From contig NC_079519.1 of the NCBI RefSeq assembly GCF_000801105.2, positions 5,020,668-5,084,667 on the forward strand: 64,000 nt of DNA, read 5' to 3'. Below the pieces are notes generated by a model, which saw only the letters and a list, made by a program, of their open reading frames with translations, did not search any database and was not told the origin of the DNA. Shown here piece by piece: positions 13,376 to 23,734 of the stretch. A program made the translations under genes and the position numbers. Within the stretch, counting starts at the first letter, position 1. The number at the start of each line of letters is the position of its first letter. The stretch is from Raphanus sativus (Eukaryota; Streptophyta; Magnoliopsida; Brassicales; Brassicaceae).

Positions 13376-14327
13376 GATGAGGTATGATCGAAGCCGCTAT
13401 TCCTCTGAACCATTCCATTTTATTAAGTATATAAGTAGTTGGCATCAAAAATTAGTAGCTACTCCTGAGAGTCAATAGAAAAAGTGCTTACAAAAAAAGG
13501 GTTTGCTCTTGCTTCAACTCAGTCTTTGGCGTTTGGAGCGGACATCTCTGGGTGATGGCGGAACCGGGACCTTGTCAACTTCGTTTTGCTTATTGTCCTC
13601 TTGAGTCTCTTTTGGGATAAACTTCGGTTCCTGGGATTATTTTCCGGCTGATATCTCTTATATGACTCTTGCTCTTGCTTCAGGTTCCGGCTGCAAGGTT
13701 GCGCTATGGTCTGGAATTGTTGATGCTTATGAATTAGTTTTAGTTAAGCTTTAATCGATTATATTAAATCTTGTGTGTCTGTGATTTTTTTTTTGGGGTC
13801 CCTGCTAAGTGCTAACTTTTGTTTTGATTAGCTAACTTAGATGCATAAGGCTTCGATCTTTCAAAGCTAATTATTACCTATCCGTTATCTTGGTAATGAG
13901 ACAAATACTTATATGAAAAAGGTTTTACTTGGAAAATGTTAATAGTCTCTCTATCTCTCAAAACATTTTGAACATTTTTAAAAACGTATTTGTTTTAAAC
14001 ATTTTGGTATTGTTTAATATTAGATGTTTACAGCAATTTTACGGTGTAGTGGTGTTAGATACCGTATTTTTTTTTAATGTGGTTTCTAAAAGGGAAAAAT
14101 GCTTCTGTTTAGTTTCCAAGTTTTGTGAACTAGCCCTTTTCTCAAAAAAAAAAGTTATGTGAACTAGAGAGAGAACTAAAAAACAAAGAAACAGTAAAAT
14201 TGTTTTTATTCCAGATACGATGATGATGATGATCGACGAACAAAGAAAACAGCATAAAGGGAAAGAGTTTTATTATTAGACGTAAGTTATAACTCTTATC
14301 CTCTTCATTAAGTGGTCTTTATTTCTC
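13376..14327. repeat. 5' part of duplicated block, copy 1 (non-coding)
   Basis: From about 13428 this stretch is colinear with 21602-23089 at high identity; both contain GGGTTTGCTCTTGCTTCAAC and TTCCGGCTGATATCTCTTAT. It lies downstream of the minus-strand Kunitz gene and includes its 3' flank. Just left of it, 13376-13395 (GATGAGGTATGATCGAAGCC) matches the right end of the duplicated units near 15840 and 24103, a relic of the unit junction. No open frame is conserved between copies, so I take 13500-13900 as non-coding. Confidence 0.75.
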
Positions 14328-14972
14328 TCAGATAATAGACATAATCTTGGATGAAGTCTCTATCTCACTAGCTTTCACGAACATAACCTCGAATGGGCTA
14401 GCGAATGGTGGGGTAGAGCCTATAACCAAACCCCGAACGCCACCTTCCTCGTTTCTACCGACATCGGTGCAATCGTTACCGTCCCTACAATATGCAAACT
14501 TGTAAGCGTTAGGGTTTTCACTAGTTTTCTTGATCTGGAAGAAACTCCTCGACGAATCTTCTCCTCCAGCTTCTGGCTTAGGACCAACCGCTATGAACAA
14601 CGATCTCCAGGGACTGGGGGCTGGAGTGACCCACCAATAAGTTGACTCAGCGCAGAACGTAGGTTCGACATCCATCTCGATGTTGAGGTTCTCTGATTCG
14701 GGGACGAACCCAACTCTAGACCTCCAGTTTGAAAATTTCACGGGAATGCCCCTCCTGAGATCTGAACGCTCCTGTCCGATAAAGAGGGGACACTGGTTGC
14801 CATTACGGGGGGTGAGAGTTAGGCCGCCACCTCCAGCGCCCCTGATGACGGAGATAGCGTAGTAACTGCCGCCGAATATGATATCACCATTCACGTCGAG
14901 AACTGGTCCGGCGTTTGCGGTGGCAGCCAAAACAGCTGTTAGGGCAAGAAGGAAGTAAAACATATGATTCAT
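14328..14972 (-). CDS. Kunitz-type protease inhibitor, copy 1 (At1g73325-like)
   Basis: Intronless 214-residue secreted protein. Residues 1-21 form a signal peptide (FYFLLALTAVLAATANA, cleavage before GPVLD). The mature chain opens with the Kunitz (STI) signature VLDVNGDIIFGGSYY. Four cysteines (NQCPLF, TFCAES, YCRDGNDC) fit the two disulfides of the beta-trefoil family. Length is normal for the family (~180-190 mature residues). The likely role is apoplastic or vacuolar inhibition of serine or cysteine proteases in defence or stress; the exact target cannot be read from sequence. The start is the first ATG after a TATA box ~80 bp upstream. A second copy lies at 23090-23734. It resembles the Arabidopsis Kunitz gene next to DR4, which the neighbourhood supports. 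Confidence 0.88.
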   Translation of the reverse strand: MNHMFYFLLALTAVLAATANAGPVLDVNGDIIFGGSYYAISVIRGAGGGGLTLTPRNGNQCPLFIGQERSDLRRGIPVKFSNWRSRVGFVPESENLNIEMDVEPTFCAESTYWWVTPAPSPWRSLFIAVGPKPEAGGEDSSRSFFQIKKTSENPNAYKFAYCRDGNDCTDVGRNEEGGVRGLVIGSTPPFASPFEVMFVKASEIETSSKIMSII

Positions 14973-15047
14973 CTTTTTTTTGAGTTTATTTAGTTGATGA
15001 GATTTGAATGTTACCTGGATGAGGAAAATGTGAGTTCATGTCACTGG

Positions 15048-15057
15048 TATTTATATA
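15048..15057 (-). promoter_or_regulatory. TATA box of Kunitz gene copy 1
   Basis: TATATAAATA on the minus strand, 76-85 bp upstream of the ATG. The equivalent in copy 2 is TATAAATA at 23813-23820. Confidence 0.7.
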
Positions 15058-15659
15058 CGGATGTCTATACATGCGCACACATTGAGACTGAGAAGATGCC
15101 CATTTTTTTTATTACACGGTTCTTTATTTTATTTATTTATTTTCCCTTAATTTTATTTTATTTGCTACTAATTCTTAAATTTGTTTGTTTGTTTGTTTTT
15201 TCGTGGACAACATTTGTTTGTTTTTTTGTTTATTTATTTATTTATTTTTGTGAGTTTTAGCCTGGTTTGGACCGTTGGTTAAGGGATGAGATCATGTATG
15301 TTCACTATAGTTCTGTTTTCTTACAAGTTTTTTTTTTAAGATTTAAACGTCATGAGAAGAAAAAGACAACTATAACATCTCCCTTTTAGTTCTGTATTTC
15401 AGTTAATCATCAAGGTTCAATGTAGTCAAGAGTTTAGTTAACCGTTAATAGTTTTTAACTAAACTCTTAATATAAAATTGTAAAGGTAAAATCTAATTTT
15501 ATAATAAAATTTAATTTATTTATTTTTGCAAAAAAATACTCCATTTACTTTTTTTTTATTCAAAGACACCAACCTTTTTTTTTTGAGTATGCCCTGGTCA
15601 CTACCACGTTTTTTTTTATCTTTAGAAAAACGGTTAGGAGACGAGTACGACAGTTTCCA

Positions 15660-15665
15660 CACGTG
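15660..15665. promoter_or_regulatory. G-box (CACGTG), distal, copy 1 only
   Basis: CACGTG within CCACACGTGTTT, ~690 bp upstream of the Kunitz start. At the matching position of copy 2 (near 23980) the sequence reads CACATG, so the box is lost there. Confidence 0.5.
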
Positions 15666-15775
15666 TTTTTCGATTCTTGTGATATGAGCGGCAAGTCTCT
15701 GAAAGACAAAAAAAGTATAGCTGTCTGTTTCTATAAAAAAGTATAGCTGTGTCTGTCAGCTAGTATAAATACGAG

Positions 15776-15781
15776 CACGTG
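15776..15781. promoter_or_regulatory. G-box (CACGTG) shared by both Kunitz copies
   Basis: CACGTG within GAGCACGTGAAGTTT; the same box is kept in copy 2 at 24067-24072. G-boxes bind bZIP/bHLH factors and are common in stress-responsive plant promoters. It also lies just downstream of a plus-strand TATAAATA (15764-15771), so it might serve a plus-strand transcript instead. Confidence 0.5.
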
Positions 15782-15966
15782 AAGTTTGGACAATACAATC
15801 AATTATTGGACGCTGACAAAAAAAAAATCAATTATTGGAGATGAGGATGATCGAAGCCGCTCATTTTATTAGTAAAGTTAAAAATGGGGAGATAGAGGTT
15901 TATCCTCTGATAAAAAAAAAGAGGTTTATCCTGATCTTGGACCGTTGGTCAGCGAGCAATATTATG

Positions 15967-16346
15967 TTTTTTTTTGCGTAGGCAGTGGAGAGTATGTTAA
16001 GCCATAACTCCAGGAGTGTTTACTTTTATTCTGAAGATAGTTTGTTGATTAATGCCATTAACCGTCCAAGGGCTTGGCCTTCCTAATGGAGCTTCAGAGG
16101 TTGTTGGGAGAAATGTTCGAATGGCGGGTGGCTTGGGAAGCTCCTTTTGCAAACAGGGGAGCCCGCTTGATTGCTAATAGTGTGTACAGGATGTTAGGAT
16201 TCAATCTTATGTGACCCGAAGTGGACCTTGATGGTTGTCACATATATTTTTGGGAGAGTCTTAGTTGGTATACATGAAGGTCAGTTGTCTTAGACCTTTT
16301 GTGAATAGACCTTGTAATGGCAGCTTGGTTGTACTTTTTGATATCA
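15967..16346 (+). mobile_element. 5'-truncated LINE remnant with RNase H coding
   Basis: The segment is bounded by a 16-bp direct repeat AGCGAGCAATATTATG (15951-15966 and 16347-16362). Copy 2 of the duplicated block keeps the uninterrupted site at about 24189. Plus-strand translation gives LLINAINRPRAWP and then, after a one-base frameshift, a stretch with WEAPFANRGARLIANSVYR. This resembles the C-terminal half of the plant LINE-type RNase H (RVT_3) domain. The 3' end TTGTACTTTTTGATATCA fits plant LINE tails. A decayed, 5'-truncated insertion with no coding capacity. Confidence 0.6.
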
Positions 16347-16389
16347 AGCGAGCAATATTATGTATGTTCAATATAGTAGAAATTGAGTA

Positions 16390-16601
16390 TTTTATTTCCC
16401 AACTATTTGAAATCGGCACTTTTAATATCCAAATATTGCTTGCGCAAAGTTATTCTCGAACACTAACGACTTCCGTTTAATTTGTAACCGTTGACTATTT
16501 CAAATTCAATTTTGCACAGTTAACAGTTAGTTCGGGAATAATTTAGCGCAATCAATACTTAAATATTAAAAATATCGATTTCATATAGTTGGAGAATAAA
16601 A
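16390..16601. mobile_element. Fold-back MITE with ~73 bp inverted ends
   Basis: The left arm (16390-16463, TTTTATTTCCCAACTATTTG onward) is matched in reverse complement by the right arm (16529-16601), with about 85% pairing and a ~65 bp spacer. No coding capacity. The family is not identified. Confidence 0.7.
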
Positions 16602-17512
16602 AACAATATTTTTATCATAAATTTTTAAACTAAAATATCAATCAGCTTTTTAAAATTTAAGTTAAAAAAAATTATAAACTAATTAGAAATATTGCCAATA
16701 CACAACATTAACTGTCTAAAGCATAGATCCATAACAATATATATATATATATATGATTTTACATTATTTTTTGTTAATAGTAATGTTAGTAATGTTGTTC
16801 ATTCATTCTATTAAATGCACGTTAGTAATGTTATCAAAATTTATAAAATGAATCTAGGCGTAAATGTGTTAAAAAAAAAGACTTAGCGCAAATCACTCTT
16901 TGAATAAAGGGAATGGGTACACACACGCTAAAGCTGTAGCAAATGTCATTTTATTTGTGTATCTGTTCATAAAGAAGAAGAATCAAAGAATAATTTGAGT
17001 GCGAGTCTGATAGGAATTACTATTTAATTTATGTTGATGTCAACTCTTGAGTTTATATTGGACATCGAAATTAAGCAATTGTACATATCTTAAGAAGATG
17101 ATCATCCAATATTTAATTTGCAAACCTTTCACGAGCACTCTTTATATATTGACCTCGTGCTTTAGGAGTTTTTACTGCCGGCGATGCACAACGAACATAT
17201 ACACTCAATTTGATACATCCAAATATGAATACAAGTATGAGAAACTCATACATACTCAAGTTTTTTTTTTTATACATACTCAAGTTTACTTGATCTTTGT
17301 TTTGCTTTCTTCTATAAAGAAGTGAAATGCAACTGTACCAACCTTGAAAGGCAACATTAATGTAGTTGTTTACTTAGTAAATTAACAAATTATGAGTTTT
17401 ATTTCAAGTCACTTAAAAGGCCAAGTGTTCTTATATATTTGGAGAATGTGTGTACTAGAGAGAGTAAGTACACACTTCGATAGAATATTAGAATCATAAT
17501 TAATTTCCTCAT
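16602..17512. other. AT-rich intergenic DNA
   Basis: Contains an (AT)n microsatellite at 16738-16755. No gene is supported. From about 17430 it is the 3' flank of the SCPL pseudogene and shares sequence with 30800-30896. Confidence 0.55.
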
Positions 17513-20485
17513 TTACAGAGGTTGGCCATTGATCCACCTGTGGAACATGATAAAACTTTCATCTGGTTTGTATTCTGGCGTGTGCCCACCTCCCTGTAGT
17601 CGAGATCCACAACTCAATAAAGACCACAATAAAAACGTTGAGTGGAAATAAAAAAGAAGAAAGAAGAGGAAATACTTGCTTTGATAGTAGCAAATGTCGT
17701 CTTATTTGCATAAGTCCTTGTGTATCTGCCAAGTAAGAGTCAAGAGTAATCTCTACGTGCCAGTGTGCCCAGCTGCTCCTCATCTAACCGACGACAATCC
17801 ATAACCACCGCGAGTTCAGTTCCGAGTCTTTGTGGTGAAGCTTCAATCTTTGCGCCTGGGTTCAGGCTAGTCATTTAGAGAACTCAGTGAGTTCACCAGA
17901 GCTTGCTCTACCTTAATCACCTTCCTCTTCGGAGGAGAAACCTTTACCACCATACACTCTGCCTATGGTAAGAGTTGCTTCCTCGGACTCGCTTCCGAGT
18001 GGTTGTTACAGTTTCCCTATCGTTTTGTTATGCGGAGCGGTCTCTACGGGACTAGAAGATACAAGTAGATGGGGTTTGGACTCCAACGTCACTTGTGACT
18101 ATTCTCCAGCTGTACGATTATATCGTGAAGGCTTTCTCGACGCATTCAAGCATCGTCTTGAGTTTGCTGTCATCTTCGATTGAAGACCTATCTTATCTAG
18201 CTTATCTATATGTTGTAGTTTATGCTTATTGCCAAATAGGATGGACCATTCCCTCTTGCTATTGTAATGGAGAAATTTGATTATGAATGAAATTAGTTGT
18301 GTTTCAAAAAAAAAAAAAATCTCTACGTGCATTTAATAGAATGAATGAACAAGAGATTGAAACAATTAAGGAAATATAGGTGCACATATATACCCAGCGA
18401 TTTGATCCTTGATCATCCATGGCCTCAATTCATCAATAATAGAATAGTTGAGAGACCTTATCCAAGCTTGGGTTCCAAGGTAAGGCACTGCAAAATCGTG
18501 ATCACCACTGTTCACCAAAAACCACACAAAATTTACATATATCCTTTAATTTGTAGGGAACAAAAAAGAAAAAAAAAGTTGACCAAAAAGTTAAAACTCA
18601 GACCTGAAGATGAGAGAAGGATAGCCATTGATACTGTTATTCTTATGGTAAGGTACGCTGCTTACGATGTCACTAGAGTAAGGAAGATCCCAGTTACATC
18701 GTACCCATTCCCCTATACTCTCCTGCAATCATATAAACTTGACACTGTTTCTTAACAAAAAAAAAACTTCTTAAATGAACTTGTCTTCTACACCTTCTTG
18801 GTTTGAAGAGCTTTGCGTACGCTTTCGTCATTGGCCCAGTAGGTAGCTAGGACATATCCATAACTCTGCAAAATCAACCTTATATATACATTATTTTCCT
18901 CAAAACGGCACACAGATGTTTTAGATATGTATTACTTACATAGCAATCTGGAGATGCCGAATTGCACGATGGTTCTAATATATTAAAGATGTTTATTTTC
19001 TCTGTACACTATATAAAAATAGCCACATAAAGATCTTTAACAAGGCAGACACATCCTCAACTAAAAAAAGAATTGAGTGTGTGTGTGTATACCTTATTAT
19101 ATTCTTCAACGAGTTTCAAGCATTCTATGTTACATGGATCAACATATTTTCCTTGGCATATTATCTTCAGAGACTGCAACAATACATAAAAATAACAATA
19201 TATTTAATTGTTTGATGATTTTTTTTGCATTATGGGAACAAGACTCAACATGCTGCATACCCCATAGAGCTAATCAGAGATCAATGCCATTCCATGAGCA
19301 AATGGAATGCGGTAGTTAAGTTCATTTTCAGGTTCAGTTATTGGGTTACCGATCACATAACCCTGTTGTTGGTCACTGTATTATCAGTTTTTAAAGCTTC
19401 ATATATCTTATATAAGAAGCAAACAAAAGTCAAAAACAGATGAACCTTGAGGTTTATTAGAGGTTTGCAGCATTGGTAATTTCCTGTATCATCATCATGT
19501 TTCTTCTCTTATATATAGTTGGTTGAGAAAAAAAAGGCTTAAGGGTTAGATGATATCACAAAACTCTACATACCTTTTGAGATTTCTTGAACGAGAGCTG
19601 GAACAACCATACCGGCATAAGAATCTCCTACGACATAGAAAGGGTTAGAGAAAAACTCTTCATGTCTTCCTAGCCACTGCACAACAAAGGAAGCTTCTAA
19701 AAATCTATGCACTTTTGTTTAGTTTAGGGTGTAAAAAACATTGAAGTTTTTCTTTTTTTTTACCTTGTGAAGAAACTCATATATCCGTTTGGCCTCTCCT
19801 GAATCACTAGGTTTGTCAACAAGAGGAGTTCTTGAGTAGGAGAAGCCAGTTCCAACAGGCTGATCCAAGTATATTATGCTTGAAGTCTGATGAAAAATGA
19901 TCAAGAATTAATTGATTCATTGGTCTATGTGATACACACTTTTGTGTTACCTATGTCCATGAGTATGTAGTAGAGACCAAAGAAGGGAGGGTCCCATTGT
20001 AAACATCAAGTTTCATAGCCAGAGGCCCTGCTCATCATATACGCATAAAAGAGTAACCAGAGACGCACACAGGAATAAGTTTATTTATCATTTTTTTTTA
20101 AATTTCACCATTCTGAAAAAGAAGAGCAGAGATGGAAGAGCAGCCAGGTACTCCATTTATCCAGATAAGAAGCGGGTCTTCTTCAGGGTTCCTCTCAGAC
20201 TTGATGAAGTAGTAGAACAATTGCACTTCTTCCTCCTCGTCGACACCAATGTACCTTCATTCACAAGAAACAGTAATTTGTACTTGGATAAATCTCCAAA
20301 TCTCAGGATTAAACACAACAAGAAGAGAAAACAAACCCGGTTTCAAGCTCAAAAGGAAGTGGGCCGTCAAAACCAGGAAGAAACTTGATGATAGAGGCAG
20401 AACCAGCATGATGCTGGCTCAAGAAGACAAGTTGAAGAAGCAGAAGCAGTGATTTCAGAACAGAGGAAACGTAGTCGTTCACCAT
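17513..20485 (-). pseudogene. Serine carboxypeptidase-like (SCPL) pseudogene A
   Basis: A full set of SCPL exons is readable on the minus strand: ATG at 20485 with signal peptide ([11 protein letters not shown]), [16 protein letters not shown], then [30 protein letters not shown], the nucleophile motif GDSYAG (~19620), [37 protein letters not shown] (catalytic Asp region) and [10 protein letters not shown] (catalytic His), ending NGQPL-stop at 17513. Family members act in the secretory pathway or vacuole as peptidases or acyltransferases, and this one is closest to the SCPL1-7 group. Two in-frame TAG codons break it: 19951-19953 (last codon of an exon, where paralogue B has Lys) and 19270-19272 (after ALISD). 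A retroposon interrupts one intron (17761-18317). Splice sites are otherwise conserved, so inactivation looks recent. Confidence 0.88.
17761..18317 (+). mobile_element. Poly(A)-tailed retroposon in an SCPL-A intron
   Basis: A 557 bp insertion ends in a ~13-A tail after GAAATTAGTTGTGTTTC and is flanked by the 13-bp direct repeat AATCTCTACGTGC (17748-17760 and 18318-18330). SCPL-B (around 31108) lacks it, so the empty site is visible. Content is of higher GC than its surroundings. An open frame of 72 codons (17965-18183) has no domain I recognise. Most likely a 5'-truncated LINE or retrocopy mobilised by LINE machinery. Confidence 0.78.
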
Positions 20486-21600
20486 TCCTTTTCTTAGCTT
20501 CTCTAAGAACTGAACAACTACTGGATTTTTATACTAATAAGTAAAAGTGAAAACCAAAAAAATAAAAAATAGTCGCTACTTCATCTTTTAACTTTGGCTT
20601 CATCACTGAACTTGTCACATTTTTTTTTAAATGGGAATATTTCGTGCATGATCTTCAAACCGTGTATAATAACCTTTTAAAAATGATTTAATTTAATTTT
20701 TGTGTGTTTTATAATTATATTAGTGTTTAATATTAATTTAATTTAATATATTTTTGGTAACTATATTCAATAAAATTGCATAATTATACACTTGTACCAT
20801 ATGCATTTCAGAAACCATTTTAAAACTTTATTCCTAAGGTTTGTAACATATTATATTTACTTAATAGTTACCTAACATAATTTAGTCAAGAATATTTATA
20901 TTCCAATCGCTCCAAAAATAAAAATCTCATACTCTATTAGACATGATCTATATACTCGAACAGTTTTTAAATTATTATATTCAAAAATTAATATCAAACT
21001 CAACCCGCAACTAAAACCGAATAATTTTTTTGAAAAATGTTTAAAGAAATATTGTTTAACATATTCTGTTATATATATAGTTGGGTTAAAATGGTTTTCA
21101 CTAACTTTAAGTAGAATCACATTTAATAAATATTTTTTATTCGAATAACCTATTTAAAACCCGTTAAACTAAATGAGTTTATATGAATATTTATTTCTAT
21201 TAAAAATTCACTTAAACCGGTTAAACTCCGTCAATCATAAAATTAAATTTTAATAGTAACCCGCTTCCACCATTAATTAATATTAATATTAGTTAATTTT
21301 TAAAGTTTCATAAGAAATATAATATCCTATGTACATCACGTCGTTTATTTTTTAAAAATTGTATCATGGAAATGGTACTTCGTTTATTTTCAAAATCACA
21401 GACCTGATAAATTCAAAACTTTATTTGAAAGAAAAAAGTAATTGTTTTTGGTAGGAACAGTTATAACGTGGATTTTAATAACTTTTAGAAAGTAGTTATC
21501 TAAGGTGGTTATATGATATTTAGATAAATCATTTAAATACAGTTATAAAATATGTTGGACCCAATTAATATCAATTGGACATGTTGAAGAATTAATAGTA
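20486..21600. other. SCPL-A promoter region and AT-rich DNA
   Basis: 20486-20670 is colinear with the upstream regions of SCPL-B (40066-40260) and SCPL-C. Beyond about 20670 the sequence is AT-rich and unique in the window, with no gene supported. Confidence 0.6.
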
Positions 21601-23089
21601 TTGATATAAGTAGTTGGCATAAAAAATAGTAGCTACTCCTGAAAGCCAATAAAAAACAAGTGCTTAAAAAAGAGGGTTTGCTCTTGCTTCAACTCAGTCT
21701 TTGGCGTTTGGAGTGGACCTCAGGTGATGGCTTAACCAGGACCTTGTCAACTTCGTTTTGCCTATTGTCCTCTTGAGTCGCTTTTGGGATAATCTTCGGT
21801 TCCTGGGATTATTTTCCGGCTGATATCTCTTATGACTCTTGCTCTTGCTTCAGTTTCCGGCTGCAAGGTTACGCTATGGTCTGGAATTGTTGATGCTTAT
21901 GAATTAGTTTTAGTTCTGCTTTAATCGGTTATATTAAATCTTGTGTGTCTGTGATTTTTCTTTTTTTGGTTTTTTTAGGGTCCCTGCTAACTTTTTTTTG
22001 ATTAGCTAACTTAGATGCATAAGGCTTCAATCTTTCAAAGCTAACTATTACATATCCGTTATCTTGGTAATGAGACACATACTTAGAATTTAGAACATCT
22101 GGAAAAAAAGATTTTATCTTGAAGTTTTACACTAATCTTCTCCAGAAGCAAAACTTCGAACGTAACTTAAAAAAATTATATTTTAGATCATAGTCCTTAT
22201 TAGGATACTTAATTTAAATTCATAAAACTTTATAAATAAATAGCATATATATAATATTACAGAATTCTTAATTAACAAAATGATACAGTAAAATATAAAA
22301 TTTTACATAGAAATACATAATTAAATATTAAATTACAAGTAAAATATTATATTATTCTATAAAACTATTTTTGTAATACTTCTATATATGATCAATTAGT
22401 GCATTTGTTAAGTTTTTCTAATATTGTTGTTATCTAAATTTAATTTTGAAAAAACTTATTTTAAGTTTTTATTTAATTTTATTTGTAAAAATTAATATTA
22501 TAGAAGCAAATTTTAAATATTTATGAGTTATATAACTTTGAAGGATTAAAAAGATTAAAGGATAAATATTTAAGAATCATAAATATAATATGTAATTGTA
22601 AGGATCAAAATGCAATGAAAAAAATAAAACTTCAAATTTGAAGTTTTGAAATTTATTTTTGGAAAGTAAAATATTTTATATTTGAAATTATAAAATTTCT
22701 TTTCGAGATGTTCTCATAAGAAAAATGTTTTACTTGGAAAATGTAAATAGTCTCTCTATCTCTCAAAACATTTTGAACATTTTTAAAAAGGTATTTGTTT
22801 TAAAGATTTTGGTATTGTTTAATATTAGATGTTTACAGCAATTTCACTGTGTAGTGGTGTTAGATAACGTATTTTTTTTAATGTGGTTTCTAAAAGGGAA
22901 AAATGTTTCCAAGTTATGTGAACTAGAGAGAGAACTAAAAAAACAAAGAAACAAAGTAAAGATGTTTTTATTCCAGATACGATGATGATGATGATTGACC
23001 AACAAAGAAAACAGCATAAACGGATAGAGTTTTATTATTAGACGTAAGTTATAACTCTTATCCTCTTTATTAAGGGGTCTTTATTTCTC
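21601..23089. repeat. 5' part of duplicated block, copy 2 (non-coding)
   Basis: Colinear with 13428-14327, except for an extra AT-rich insertion of about 630 bp (22085-22718) absent from copy 1. No conserved frame is seen. Confidence 0.75.
22085..22718. mobile_element. AT-rich insertion private to duplicated copy 2
   Basis: In copy 1 GAGACAAATACTTA is followed directly by TATGAAAAAGGTTTTACTTGG; in copy 2 the two parts are ~630 bp apart. The extra DNA is very AT-rich with TTGAAGTTTT-type motifs near both ends (22117 and 22637). No coding or clear target duplication is seen, so the class is uncertain. Confidence 0.5.
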
Positions 23090-23734
23090 TTAGATAATAG
23101 ACATAATCTTGGGTGAACTCTCTGTCTCAGTAGCTTTCACGAACACAATCTCGAATGGGTTACCGAATGGTGGGGTAGAGCCTATAACCAAACCCCGAAC
23201 GCCACCTTCCTCGTTTTTACCGACATCGGTGCAATCGTTACCGTCCCTACAAAATACAAACTTGTAAGCGTTAAGGTTTGCTCTAGTTTTCTTGATCTGG
23301 AAGAAACTCCTCGACGAATCTTCTCCTCCAGCTTCTGGCTTAGGACCAACCGCTATGAACGACGATCTCCAGTGACTGGGGGCTGTAGTAACCCACCAAT
23401 AAGTTGACTTAGCGCAGATCGTAGGTTCGACATCCATCTTGATGTTGAGGTTCTCTGATTCGGGAACGAACCCAACTCTAGACATCCAGTTTGAGAATTT
23501 CACGGGAATGCCCCTGTTGACCTCTGAACGCTCCAGTCCGACAAAGAGGGGACACTGGTTGCCATTACGGGGGGTGAGAGTTAGGCCGCCACCTGTAGGG
23601 CCCCATATGAGGGGGAGAACGTAGTAACTGCCACCGAATATGATATCACCATTCACGTCGAGAACTGGCCCGGCGTTTGCGGTGGTAGCCAAAACAGCTG
23701 TTAGGGCAAGAAGGAAGTAAAACATAGGATTCAT
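23090..23734 (-). CDS. Kunitz-type protease inhibitor, copy 2 (At1g73325-like)
   Basis: 214 residues, colinear without gaps with the protein at 14328-14972 and roughly 87% identical. Signal peptide 1-21 (FYFLLALTAVLATTANA), Kunitz signature VLDVNGDIIFGGSYY and four cysteines (NQCPLF, TICAKS, FCRDGNDC) are kept. Differences cluster in two places: residues ~39-47 (VLPLIWGPT against AISVIRGAG) and ~67-74 (GLERSEVNRG against GQERSDLRRG). The latter is near where Kunitz inhibitors carry their reactive loop, so the two paralogues may inhibit different proteases. The frame is intact and a TATA box is present, so the gene is probably functional. Its partner copy lies ~8.8 kb to the left in the same orientation. 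Confidence 0.88.
   Translation of the reverse strand: MNPMFYFLLALTAVLATTANAGPVLDVNGDIIFGGSYYVLPLIWGPTGGGLTLTPRNGNQCPLFVGLERSEVNRGIPVKFSNWMSRVGFVPESENLNIKMDVEPTICAKSTYWWVTTAPSHWRSSFIAVGPKPEAGGEDSSRSFFQIKKTRANLNAYKFVFCRDGNDCTDVGKNEEGGVRGLVIGSTPPFGNPFEIVFVKATETESSPKIMSII

Larger units (their letters stand above)
15081..15966. other. Kunitz copy 1 upstream region
   Basis: Contains T-rich simple sequence (TTTGTTTGTTTTT, 15182-15245) not present in copy 2, then a part shared with copy 2 (from about 15540, matching 23830 onward) that includes two CACGTG G-boxes. No gene is clearly supported. Confidence 0.6.

Noticed and set aside
13500..13900. Possible gene in the duplicated non-coding block
   Set aside because: Frames in the two copies are broken at different places by indels, so no coding constraint is visible.
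14680..14862. Plus-strand frames inside the Kunitz genes (also 23439-23624, 50112-50393)
   Set aside because: Antisense shadows of clear inhibitor genes.
15967..15976. Poly(T) at 15967 as the tail of a minus-strand retroelement
   Set aside because: The RNase H-like coding and LINE-type 3' end are on the plus strand, so the T run is more likely internal sequence or filler at the 5' junction.
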